Positions 57,320 to 64,000 of a DNA stretch of 64,000 nt are shown piece after piece. Numbering within the stretch: the first letter of the stretch is position 1; each line of letters opens with the position of its first letter. A program made the translations under genes and the position numbers. Below the pieces are notes generated by a model. That model did no database searches and was not told where the DNA came from. It was given only the letters and a program-made list of their open reading frames with translations. Origin of the DNA: Mogibacterium sp. (GTDB taxonomy: Bacteria > Bacillota > Clostridia > Peptostreptococcales > Anaerovoracaceae); assembly GCA_017434025.1 (NCBI GenBank), contig JAFRGC010000043.1, positions 1-64,000 of the forward strand, read 5' to 3'.

Positions 57320-58080
57320 TTTATCGTGCGTCTGATCTTATCACTCAGAGTGCCTTCTTTGAGCCTCATCTCGGCCTCAGCCAGTCTCATGTATTCAGGC
57401 ATCAGGTCGTCATACGCGACTGTCCTGCCCGCTCTCGCATATTTGAGAGCACGTTCAGCGACTGCCCCGGCATGTTGATATCTGAGATCCTCTCCGGCCA
57501 GTATATAGGAACCCTGCGGCAGAGTCTCTCTGATGATGCTTTCATAAGCATCGATGCCATCCCCTGTAAAGTATATGACTGATCCCGTCTCCTTGAGCTG
57601 ACCGAGCAGTTCTTCTATCATGTACTGCTTCTCTTCGTGCAGCTCTGTCAGAGAGAGGATCCCTGCGTCCATTGCGAAGATCACGTTCCATGACCCCGCG
57701 TAAGTCTGATGGCGTCTCGCGTTGATGATCGGAACGACGATATCTGCGTTGTTCCGGGATGCGTCTTCGAGGACGCGGTATGCCATCGCCTCGAGAGATG
57801 ACACTCCGATGCAAGGGATCCCGAGAGCCTGTCCGAGTGTCCTTGCAGTCGTGACGCCGATCCTGATCCCGGTGAAAGAACCAGGGCCGACTGATGCGGC
57901 AACATGCGTGAGGTCCTTCTTCGTGATCCCTGCAAGAGATATCGCTTTGTCACTGATGGAGATGATATCTGTCAGATGATTCATCTCATTCACAGAATCC
58001 GCGCACCAAACCATGCCTTCATCATTGATCACGGCTGCCGATCCATATCTTCCGGTTGTTTCCAGTGCAAGTATGTTCAT
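57316..58080 (-). CDS. tsaB: tRNA threonylcarbamoyladenosine biosynthesis protein TsaB
   Basis: Scaffold partner of TsaD in t6A synthesis. It has 254 residues with the ASKHA start MNILALETTGRYGSAAV and the family's VGPGSFTGIRIGV segment. Nine bases separate it from tsaE. Confidence 0.95.
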   Translation of the reverse strand: MNILALETTGRYGSAAVINDEGMVWCADSVNEMNHLTDIISISDKAISLAGITKKDLTHVAASVGPGSFTGIRIGVTTARTLGQALGIPCIGVSSLEAMAYRVLEDASRNNADIVVPIINARRHQTYAGSWNVIFAMDAGILSLTELHEEKQYMIEELLGQLKETGSVIYFTGDGIDAYESIIRETLPQGSYILAGEDLRYQHAGAVAERALKYARAGRTVAYDDLMPEYMRLAEAEMRLKEGTLSDKIRRTIK

Positions 58081-58089
58081 ATATTATCC

Positions 58090-58521
58090 TCACAGTATCG
58101 TGGCAACGCGTGACTCGCCGTCATCACCGTATTCCAGGCTGATGACCAGTGCATCCTCCGGAAGCACATCAGCGACGATGTCCGCCCACTCAATCACAGA
58201 GACCCCACTGTCTTCCAGATAGTCTTCCGCGCCGATATCCATGAATTCATCGCCCGACGCAAGCCGGTAAACGTCAAAATGGAACAGAGGCAGTCTCCCG
58301 CTCCTGTACTCGCGGACAATGGTGAAAGTAGGGCTGATGACTTCTTCGGTCACGCCAAGACCCTCGGCGATGTATTTGGTCAGGGCTGTCTTGCCTGTAC
58401 CGAGATCGCCGATCAGAGCAATGATATCGCCGGGCTCTGCAGCCTCAGCGATGCGGAGCCCGAGGTCGCGAGTATCGGACTCTGTATTCAGCTGAAGAAT
58501 TACATGTTCTATGTCTTTCAT
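58090..58521 (-). CDS. tsaE: tRNA threonylcarbamoyladenosine biosynthesis ATPase TsaE
   Basis: A 143-residue P-loop ATPase needed for turnover of the TsaBD complex. Walker A GDLGTGKTALTKYIA, then SPTFTIVREY and HFDVYRL, all typical of the family. First of the t6A genes here; ribU lies 30 bases upstream. Confidence 0.96.
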   Translation of the reverse strand: MKDIEHVILQLNTESDTRDLGLRIAEAAEPGDIIALIGDLGTGKTALTKYIAEGLGVTEEVISPTFTIVREYRSGRLPLFHFDVYRLASGDEFMDIGAEDYLEDSGVSVIEWADIVADVLPEDALVISLEYGDDGESRVATIL

Positions 58522-58551
58522 TGATTACCTGTCTGAGAGACACGCAAGAGA

Positions 58552-59097
58552 TCAGCGATGCAGGAAGCTGCTGACTCTCTTGTACAGCAGGAATGTCAGC
58601 AGTGAGTTAAGGCCTGCCTTGAGCAGGTTGAACGGGATGATCACCGTAGGGATCATCGCAACTACAGCTTCTCTTGGCGCTCCCATGTAGATTGGTGTAA
58701 CCAGCAGATTCATGAAGCACATGACTACGACTGCCACGATCACGCCTGTGATCAGGGCTATGACCGCTCTCTTCTTGGTCTTGCACTTCGCGTACATCAG
58801 ACCGATGACTACCGCAACGATACCTGTCGCTACGAAATGCATCAGGAATCCGTATAATCCATCGCCTGCGAGCAGGAATGCCTGGATGAGGCATACGATC
58901 AGGGTCACGATCAGTCCTGCAGCCGGTCCGTAAGCGAATGCTGTGATGTAGATCGGCACATCAGCCGGGTCATACACCAGGAACGGTGCCGGTGGGAAAG
59001 GGATCCTTATGATGAGGAGCAGTACGATCGATACTGCAGTCATCATTGCGAGTTTGGCTATCATAGCCGTGCTGAAATTACTGGTTTTCTCATTCAT
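58552..59097 (-). CDS. ribU: Riboflavin ECF transporter substrate-binding subunit
   Basis: A 181-residue membrane protein with about six transmembrane segments, the S component that captures riboflavin and works with the shared ECF ATPase module (not in the window). RibU features include PFLVYDPADVPIYITAFAYGP and the closing FNLLKAGLNSLLTFLLYKR (split by turns). The FMN riboswitch upstream confirms the substrate. Confidence 0.95.
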   Translation of the reverse strand: MNEKTSNFSTAMIAKLAMMTAVSIVLLLIIRIPFPPAPFLVYDPADVPIYITAFAYGPAAGLIVTLIVCLIQAFLLAGDGLYGFLMHFVATGIVAVVIGLMYAKCKTKKRAVIALITGVIVAVVVMCFMNLLVTPIYMGAPREAVVAMIPTVIIPFNLLKAGLNSLLTFLLYKRVSSFLHR

Positions 59098-59151
59098 AAC
59101 ACATTCCTCCTAATTGGTAGAATAATTTGGTGGAATCTGTCAGGCATTAAT

Positions 59152-59181
59152 AATGACCTTGATACACCGATCAAGGCCATT
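59152..59181 (-). promoter_or_regulatory. Hairpin downstream of the FMN aptamer
   Basis: A 12-bp stem (59152-59163 with 59170-59181, one mismatch), located between the FMN aptamer and the ribU start. It lacks a clear U-run, so it may be part of the expression platform rather than a simple terminator. Confidence 0.5.
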
Positions 59182-59217
59182 CATTACAATCCAACTCATT
59201 AAATGATCATGTAATGT

Positions 59218-59338
59218 GTGTTTCTTTCATCCGGACTATACCGTCGGTATCGGAATCTCACCGATTCGGCCGTAAGGCTCGTGGACTTACGCTCTCGCGA
59301 TCACCACCGGTGTGGACTTGCACCACGCCCTGAAACAG
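59218..59338 (-). promoter_or_regulatory. FMN riboswitch (RFN element)
   Basis: On the minus strand the conserved RFN blocks appear in order: TTCAGGGCG, GGTGCAAGTCCACACCGG, GTAAGTCCACGAGC, GGTGAGATTCCGATACCG, GACGGTATAGTCCGGATGAA, closed by a TGTTTC/GAAACA P1 stem. FMN binding is expected to shut off ribU. It starts within 10 bases of the pepV stop codon. Confidence 0.96.
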
Positions 59339-59345
59339 ATTTAGG

Positions 59346-60782
59346 TTATTCGCAGCAGAGGGACCAGAGTGCTCTCGCGTAGACTCGCGCCATCCTCATG
59401 AAGGATTCTATGCTCATTTTCTCGTCCGCCTGGTGCATCGTATCTTCCTCGCCCGGGAACATTCCGCCATAGGCGAGTATATTGTTGACCATCTTGGCGT
59501 AAGATCCGCCGCCCTGAACGATCGCTTTCGTCTCGCAGTCGCCGGTCTCATCCTGATAGGCCTTGAGCAGCTTGCTGACCATCGGTGTGTCGATCGACAT
59601 ATAGATAGGTCCCTGTTCCATCCTTCCGACGAGTCCGATCTGAGTGCCCTCAAGCTTGGACTGGATGCCTCTGATGACATCTTCGCCTGTGATGGTGACC
59701 GGATATCTGATATTGATGGAGAGACTCGCAAGCTCCTCATTAATATTAGCTACTCCGACATTCAAAATCAACTTTCCTGACGGAATATCTTCAAAACCGC
59801 ATCCGATTCTCTCTCCGTGGAGGTCAAAACCGATATGCTCGTTGTAAAACTCGATGTAATCGTTCAGTTCTTCGCTTGCGAAGTGCAGTCTTCCGAGGAA
59901 TCCCATCAGGATGCTTACTGCATTGAGCCCGAGATGCGGATGTGCTCCGTGAGCAGCGATACCTTCTGCATCGATCACAAGTGACGATCCCTGCTTGCGG
60001 GCTTTGAGGTTGTATCCTGTCTCGACAGCATACTGTCTTGCTCTCTCGATGATGGTATCATAATACTTCTTATCACCTGCGAGAACTGCTTTGGCAAGTC
60101 TCGGCACTGCATTGTGAGCTGTACCGCCCTCAAGCTTCGTCAGCCTGAGATCGTCCTTGGAAAAGCCTGTGCCGAGCTTCTGTGCGAGTTCGAATACGAG
60201 GATCCCCATCTCACCGTTGACGATCGGGAACTCCGCGTCAGGAGTGAATCCCATGTCAGGATGGCCGCACTTCTCTGTGTAATAGACCATACTGTCCTCA
60301 CCGCACTCTTCGTTAAGTCCGAGGACAAGTCTGATGTGGTTCTTCGGAACGATGCCCTCTTCCTTGAGTGCCTTCATTGCATAGAGACTGGCGATGACCG
60401 GGCCTTTGTCGTCTGCGGTTCCCCTGCCGTAAACGAATCCGTCCTTCTCAACCATCTTGTACGGTTCTCCTGTCCAGCCGGTTCCTTCAGGAACAACGTC
60501 GAGGTGGCCTACTACTGCGCAGAGCTTGGCATCCTCTGCATCAGCAGGCGCGCTGTACTGGATGTAGCCTGCGTAGTTATCAACATTGCATGTCTCAAAT
60601 CCCATTCCCTCACCTACAGCGAGCATGTGCAGAAGCGATTCGTGCGCTGCTTTGCCAAAAGGCATCAGTTCGCCGTCTGCAGATCTTACCGCTTCCGAAG
60701 CGACGCTTGGGAACGCGACTGACTCACCAAGTGTCTTCAACATGTCTTCTCTGTAAGTTTCAAGCCTTTCAAGATAACCCAT
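59346..60782 (-). CDS. pepV: Dipeptidase PepV (M20 family)
   Basis: Zinc peptidase cleaving dipeptides in the cytoplasm. The 478 residues include the metal ligands of VVGHLDVVPEG and YGRGTADDKGP, the catalytic glutamate region GLNEECGEDS, a lid domain (about 190-395), and the last histidine in EEDTMHQADEKM. The Sapep/PepV length and YGRGTADDKG spacing are normal. One base separates it from the upstream lipoprotein gene; the FMN riboswitch for ribU begins right after its stop. Confidence 0.94.
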   Translation of the reverse strand: MGYLERLETYREDMLKTLGESVAFPSVASEAVRSADGELMPFGKAAHESLLHMLAVGEGMGFETCNVDNYAGYIQYSAPADAEDAKLCAVVGHLDVVPEGTGWTGEPYKMVEKDGFVYGRGTADDKGPVIASLYAMKALKEEGIVPKNHIRLVLGLNEECGEDSMVYYTEKCGHPDMGFTPDAEFPIVNGEMGILVFELAQKLGTGFSKDDLRLTKLEGGTAHNAVPRLAKAVLAGDKKYYDTIIERARQYAVETGYNLKARKQGSSLVIDAEGIAAHGAHPHLGLNAVSILMGFLGRLHFASEELNDYIEFYNEHIGFDLHGERIGCGFEDIPSGKLILNVGVANINEELASLSINIRYPVTITGEDVIRGIQSKLEGTQIGLVGRMEQGPIYMSIDTPMVSKLLKAYQDETGDCETKAIVQGGGSYAKMVNNILAYGGMFPGEEDTMHQADEKMSIESFMRMARVYARALWSLCCE

Positions 60783-60783
60783 T

Positions 60784-62064
60784 TCAATTGTCCTCCGTGT
60801 TCTGTGTTGATTCTATATCTTCGAGGTCTTTGGCCTCTGCTTCGCTCATTGTGACGTATTCGGATACTACCATGCCATCCTTGATCGTCGAGAGGTTGAC
60901 TGTACGGACTACATTGCCGTTGCTGTCAAATGAGAACACTCCCGTAACACCCTTGAGGTCCTTGAGATCCAGCATTGCGTCTCTTATCGCAGTCCCGTCC
61001 AGAGATTTAGCGTTGTGGATCGCGTTGATCAGGATCAGATAAGAATCATATCCGAGCGCCGCGCTGTCTGTCGGGATATCATCACTGCCGTATTTGCTGG
61101 CGTATTCGATCTGGAATCTCTGAGCTTCCTCGGTCAGATTGTCCGTAGAACTGCTGTCGCCTACCATAACTGAGGAATATGGGAATACGACCTTGATATC
61201 CGGATGGTTCCCCATCATCGCTACGAAGTCCTTGCTGCCCCAGCTCCTGTTGCCCAGGAATGTGATATCTGTCAGATTAAGCTCCTCAACTTTGCTGAAC
61301 AGTTTGTCCATAGATTCCGTACCCATGGATACAAAGCACACATCGCATGCATTCCTGCGGATATCTTTGACTGCCTCAGTGATCTCCTCTTCGGTATCCG
61401 TGATCTCCGAGGTCAGTACGATCGCTTTGCTCTTCTTGCGCGCGAGCTTCTTGATCTTAGCTTCAAATCCATCGATGATGGCTGCAGTGTTAGTATCATT
61501 CTTGATGCTGATGATGCCGATCTTCCTTGACTTCAGCTCCCTGTAAGCATATTCTGCAAGGCCTTCTCCCATCTGGGATCCGGTGATGCAGGCGCGGAAA
61601 TAGAAGCCATTGGTCTGCGTGATCAGCGGATTCGTTGCCGATGGAGTGATCGTTGGGATCTTGTTCTCCTCTACATATTCTGAAGCGACCAGAGAAGTCG
61701 CTTCTCCGGCGCTCCCGATGACCGCCACAGGATTCATCTCCAGCAAGCCCTGGAAAGCGGTTCCCGCTGTACTGGCTTTGGACTGCGTGTCGACCTTGCT
61801 GAGTACGATCTTATATCCATCGACGTTATTGTATATACTGTTGGCCAGCTCGATCCCCTTGATCTCTGCTTTGCCTCTCTCTGCATTCTTGCCTGTCTGC
61901 GGCTCGAACACTCCGATGGTGATCACCGGAGCCGCGTCAGTAGAAGCAGGATCTATGAATGTGTGCCTGAAACTGTCGAATGTCGTGCAGCCTGCCAGAG
62001 ATACTGTCATGATGACAGCCAGCAGGAAGCATGTTATCAGTTTGTGCCTGTTACCATTCCTCAC
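60784..62064 (-). CDS. Branched-chain amino-acid-type ABC substrate-binding lipoprotein (orphan)
   Basis: A 426-residue periplasmic-binding-fold protein of the leucine/isoleucine/valine-binding (LivJ) family. The lipobox SLAGC (Cys26) follows a hydrophobic signal; the mature protein begins near ITIGVFEPQTGKNAERG, with later IGSAGEATSLVA, ITPSATNPL and ALGYDSYLILINAI. No permease or ATPase is encoded nearby, so it may serve a distant transporter or act as a sensor. GTG 62064 has GAAGAGG nine bases before it and overlaps the end of dus. Confidence 0.87.
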   Translation of the reverse strand: MRNGNRHKLITCFLLAVIMTVSLAGCTTFDSFRHTFIDPASTDAAPVITIGVFEPQTGKNAERGKAEIKGIELANSIYNNVDGYKIVLSKVDTQSKASTAGTAFQGLLEMNPVAVIGSAGEATSLVASEYVEENKIPTITPSATNPLITQTNGFYFRACITGSQMGEGLAEYAYRELKSRKIGIISIKNDTNTAAIIDGFEAKIKKLARKKSKAIVLTSEITDTEEEITEAVKDIRRNACDVCFVSMGTESMDKLFSKVEELNLTDITFLGNRSWGSKDFVAMMGNHPDIKVVFPYSSVMVGDSSSTDNLTEEAQRFQIEYASKYGSDDIPTDSAALGYDSYLILINAIHNAKSLDGTAIRDAMLDLKDLKGVTGVFSFDSNGNVVRTVNLSTIKDGMVVSEYVTMSEAEAKDLEDIESTQNTEDN

Positions 62065-63013
62065 TTTCAAGTGCCTCTTTCATCTGTTCCAAATCGTTGA
62101 TATAGTTTACTGCTCTGCGCAGGTGTGACGCGCCACGCATGCCTCTGGTGTAGTACACCGTGAACTTGCGGAATTCCTTGACACCTGTTTCCTCTCCCTT
62201 GAGCTCGCAGAGCATCTCAAGGTGCCTTATCATCATGCTTATTCTCTCCGCCTCAGACGGAGCCGGTGCGGGTTCTTCTCCACGCCACGCTCTGACAAGA
62301 TCCCTGAAGATCCACGGGTTGCCCATGGCTCCTCTGCCGACCATGACAAGGTCGCAGCCTGTCTCGCGCAGCATCCTCATTCCGTCCTCTGCAGAAGAAA
62401 CATCTCCGTTGCCTATGACCGTAATACCGACGTTCTCTCGGACTTTCCTTATGATGTCCCAGTCTGCTTTGCCGGTATAATACTGCGGTCTTGTCCTGCC
62501 GTGTACAGCTACTGCTGCCGCCCCGCCTGCTTCGATCGCCCGAGCGACCTCAGGCGCGTTGATGTTATCTTCGGTAAAACCTTTGCGTATCTTGACAGTT
62601 ACCGGCTTGGAAGAGGCGCTGACTGCCGCCCGTACGACATCGTACACGAGGTCCGGATCCTGCATCAGCGCGGAACCGTCCCCGTTCCTGACGACTTTGG
62701 GTACCGGGCAGCCCATGTTGATATCCAGTATCACATTATTAAGACTGTCAAGCTTGGCCGCCGCGTCGCTGATGACATCCGGTTCACTTCCGAATATCTG
62801 GATCGCTGTCGGTCCGGCACCTTCCGGAATGTATGTCAGTATACCGGTCTTGCGGTCTCCGTAATACAGGCCCTTGGCGCTGACCATCTCCGTGTATGTC
62901 AATGCGGCACCCTGCTCTTCGCAGAGAGTCCTCATAACAGCGTCGGTGATGCCTGCCATAGGGGCCAGTACGAAAGGTGATGAAAGTTCTGTGCTGCCTA
63001 TTCTGATTCCCAT
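62051..63013 (-). CDS. dus: tRNA-dihydrouridine synthase (DusB-like)
   Basis: FMN enzyme reducing uridines in the tRNA D-loop. The 320 residues form a TIM barrel starting SPFVLAPMAGITDAVMR, with the catalytic cysteine in NMGCPVPKVVRNGDGSALM (read as NMGCPVPK then GDGSALM), the FMN-binding VHGRTR and GNGDVSS, and MVGRGAMGNPWIF. It overlaps coaX by 16 bases, indicating coupled translation. Confidence 0.95.
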   Translation of the reverse strand: MGIRIGSTELSSPFVLAPMAGITDAVMRTLCEEQGAALTYTEMVSAKGLYYGDRKTGILTYIPEGAGPTAIQIFGSEPDVISDAAAKLDSLNNVILDINMGCPVPKVVRNGDGSALMQDPDLVYDVVRAAVSASSKPVTVKIRKGFTEDNINAPEVARAIEAGGAAAVAVHGRTRPQYYTGKADWDIIRKVRENVGITVIGNGDVSSAEDGMRMLRETGCDLVMVGRGAMGNPWIFRDLVRAWRGEEPAPAPSEAERISMMIRHLEMLCELKGEETGVKEFRKFTVYYTRGMRGASHLRRAVNYINDLEQMKEALESEEW

Positions 63014-63828
63014 TGTTCCTGCAGCACTCTCTTCTTGTTGAGACCGACGTTCTTCTCGTACAACATCTGCAGACCGTCGAGAGTCAGTCTTCTGTCAATG
63101 ACGTCAATGCATGATACTCCGCTCTCTACCATCGTTGCCATACCTCCGGTAGCGATGACTCTGATATCGCTGGTGCTGCATCCTGCTTCGATCGCCATCT
63201 CGCGCTTCATGCCTGTTATCATATGCTCGATAAAGCCCATGTGACCGTAGATCAGGCCGGACTGCATACCCTCTGAAGTGTTCTTGCAGATGAACCTGCC
63301 CGGAAACTCGAGATCTACGTTAGGCAGTTTGGCCGTGTGCTCAAACAACGCTGCCGCCTGAGTCTTCATACCAGGCGCGATCGCTCCGCCGAGGAAACAT
63401 CCGTCCGCTGTCACGCAGCTCAAAGTCGTAGCGGTACCGAAGTCCACTACGATGAGGTTGCCGCCGTATCTTGAATGCGCGGCGACCGAATTGACGATAC
63501 GATCCGAACCGACCTGGCGCGGATCATCATATTTGATCTTGAGTCCGGTCTTGATACCGGTCTCTACTACGATAGGATTCTTGTTGTAGAACTTGAGACA
63601 CATGTGTTCAAGTGTGAACAGCAGCGACGGAACTACCGTTGAAACAATGATATCGTCTATGTCTGCCGGGTCTATACCGTCATGTCTCATCATCATATCG
63701 ATGATGGTACCGTATTCGTCAGCCGACCTCTTGTTGTCGGTAGCCATTCTCCAGCTCTCGATGAGCTTCCTGCCGTTGTATACGCCGAGTACTACATTAG
63801 TATTACCTACATCTATTGCGAGCAGCAT
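62998..63828 (-). CDS. coaX: Type III pantothenate kinase
   Basis: First step of coenzyme A synthesis, phosphorylating pantothenate; type III enzymes escape CoA feedback. The 276-residue ASKHA protein shows LLAIDVGNTNVVLGVY, DPRQVGSDRIVN, VDFGTATTLSCV and a C-terminal ATGGMATMVE. It overlaps dus and follows a PucR-type regulator gene by 6 bases. Confidence 0.96.
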   Translation of the reverse strand: MLLAIDVGNTNVVLGVYNGRKLIESWRMATDNKRSADEYGTIIDMMMRHDGIDPADIDDIIVSTVVPSLLFTLEHMCLKFYNKNPIVVETGIKTGLKIKYDDPRQVGSDRIVNSVAAHSRYGGNLIVVDFGTATTLSCVTADGCFLGGAIAPGMKTQAAALFEHTAKLPNVDLEFPGRFICKNTSEGMQSGLIYGHMGFIEHMITGMKREMAIEAGCSTSDIRVIATGGMATMVESGVSCIDVIDRRLTLDGLQMLYEKNVGLNKKRVLQEQWESE

Positions 63829-63834
63829 CTTCTC

Positions 63835-64000
63835 TTATTCCTCCAGTCTCTTGATAGCAAGCGCCATTGTAAGTCCAGGGATGATCCTGTTCGCCGTCAT
63901 CTCTGCGCCGAGTATCTCATTGGCCTTCTTGAGTCTGTACTGTACTGTATTGTTATGTATTCCCATGAACTCTGCAGTCTTATTGCTGTTCATGCCCGCA
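63835..64000 (-). CDS. PucR/CdaR-type transcriptional regulator, C-terminal end (partial)
   Basis: The last 54 codons of a gene entering from the right edge. The translation shows NKTAEFMGIHNNTVQYRLKK, then ANEILGAEM, the C-terminal helix-turn-helix of the PucR family (usual form HRNTVxYRLxKIEELLG), ending IKRLEE. The N-terminal sensor region is outside the window, so the signal is unknown. Six bases separate its stop from coaX. Confidence 0.8.
   Translation of the reverse strand, partial: AGMNSNKTAEFMGIHNNTVQYRLKKANEILGAEMTANRIIPGLTMALAIKRLEE

Overview
The window reads as a chromosomal segment of an anaerobic Gram-positive bacterium of the Bacillota, most likely class Clostridia. Supporting signs are strong AGGAGG-type ribosome binding sites, a Rex repressor beside a 2[4Fe-4S] ferredoxin, a CIRCE element before groESL, an FMN riboswitch before an ECF-type RibU, type III glutamine synthetase, type III pantothenate kinase, PepV, and sugar ABC operons without their own ATPase. 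This placement is inferred from gene content, not from a marker gene. About 50 protein genes are supported and most lie on the minus strand. No tRNA, rRNA or CRISPR array was seen.

Layout. 1-2 kb: the 5' end of a probable group II intron behind a terminator, a GH13 glycosidase and a large inverted repeat. 2-9 kb: a compact unit of a flavodoxin-like oxidoreductase, a malate/lactate dehydrogenase-like protein and a 1605-residue multidomain protein (HD hydrolase, helical repeats, nicotinate/NMN-type adenylyltransferase, GNAT-like region, phosphoribosyltransferase-like region). 9-18.5 kb: a glutamine-centred block, glnN-asnB-pyrG-glmS, followed upstream by ilvE and a LysR regulator; near-identical dyads precede glnN and ilvE. 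18.7-21.3 kb: divergent metY and metA for O-acetylhomoserine methionine synthesis, closed by a second copy of the inverted-repeat family. 22.2-23.8 kb: a YgjV-family membrane protein behind a structured leader and terminator that look like an unassigned riboswitch, then an alpha/beta hydrolase. 23.9-34.2 kb: purine and transport genes, namely a full-length guaA, a DctP-type lipoprotein paired with a GltS-type carrier, guaD, a GPH symporter, a remnant of a fucose-isomerase-like gene, and a guaB-guaA operon in which GuaA lacks its glutaminase domain and GuaB matches the protozoan Tritrichomonas type.

34.3-47.2 kb is a glycoside utilisation locus: LacI regulator, GH3 enzyme, sugar ABC transporter, xylulokinase, DUF4867 protein and FucI/AraA-fold isomerase in one direction, with cellobiose phosphorylase diverging, and two identical inverted LacI-type operators in between. 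47-53 kb: a degenerate polysaccharide deacetylase, groESL, an OGG-type DNA glycosylase with a P-loop/Asp23-like partner, ferredoxin and rex. 53.5-64 kb is a housekeeping run: acpP, ABC-F ATPase, the t6A genes tsaD-rimI-tsaB-tsaE, ribU with its riboswitch, pepV, an orphan substrate-binding lipoprotein, dus, coaX, and the 3' end of a PucR-type regulator.

Most unusual items: the five-part fusion protein, the leader of the YgjV gene, the guaB/short-guaA pair, the DctP-GltS pair, and the shared glnN/ilvE operator.
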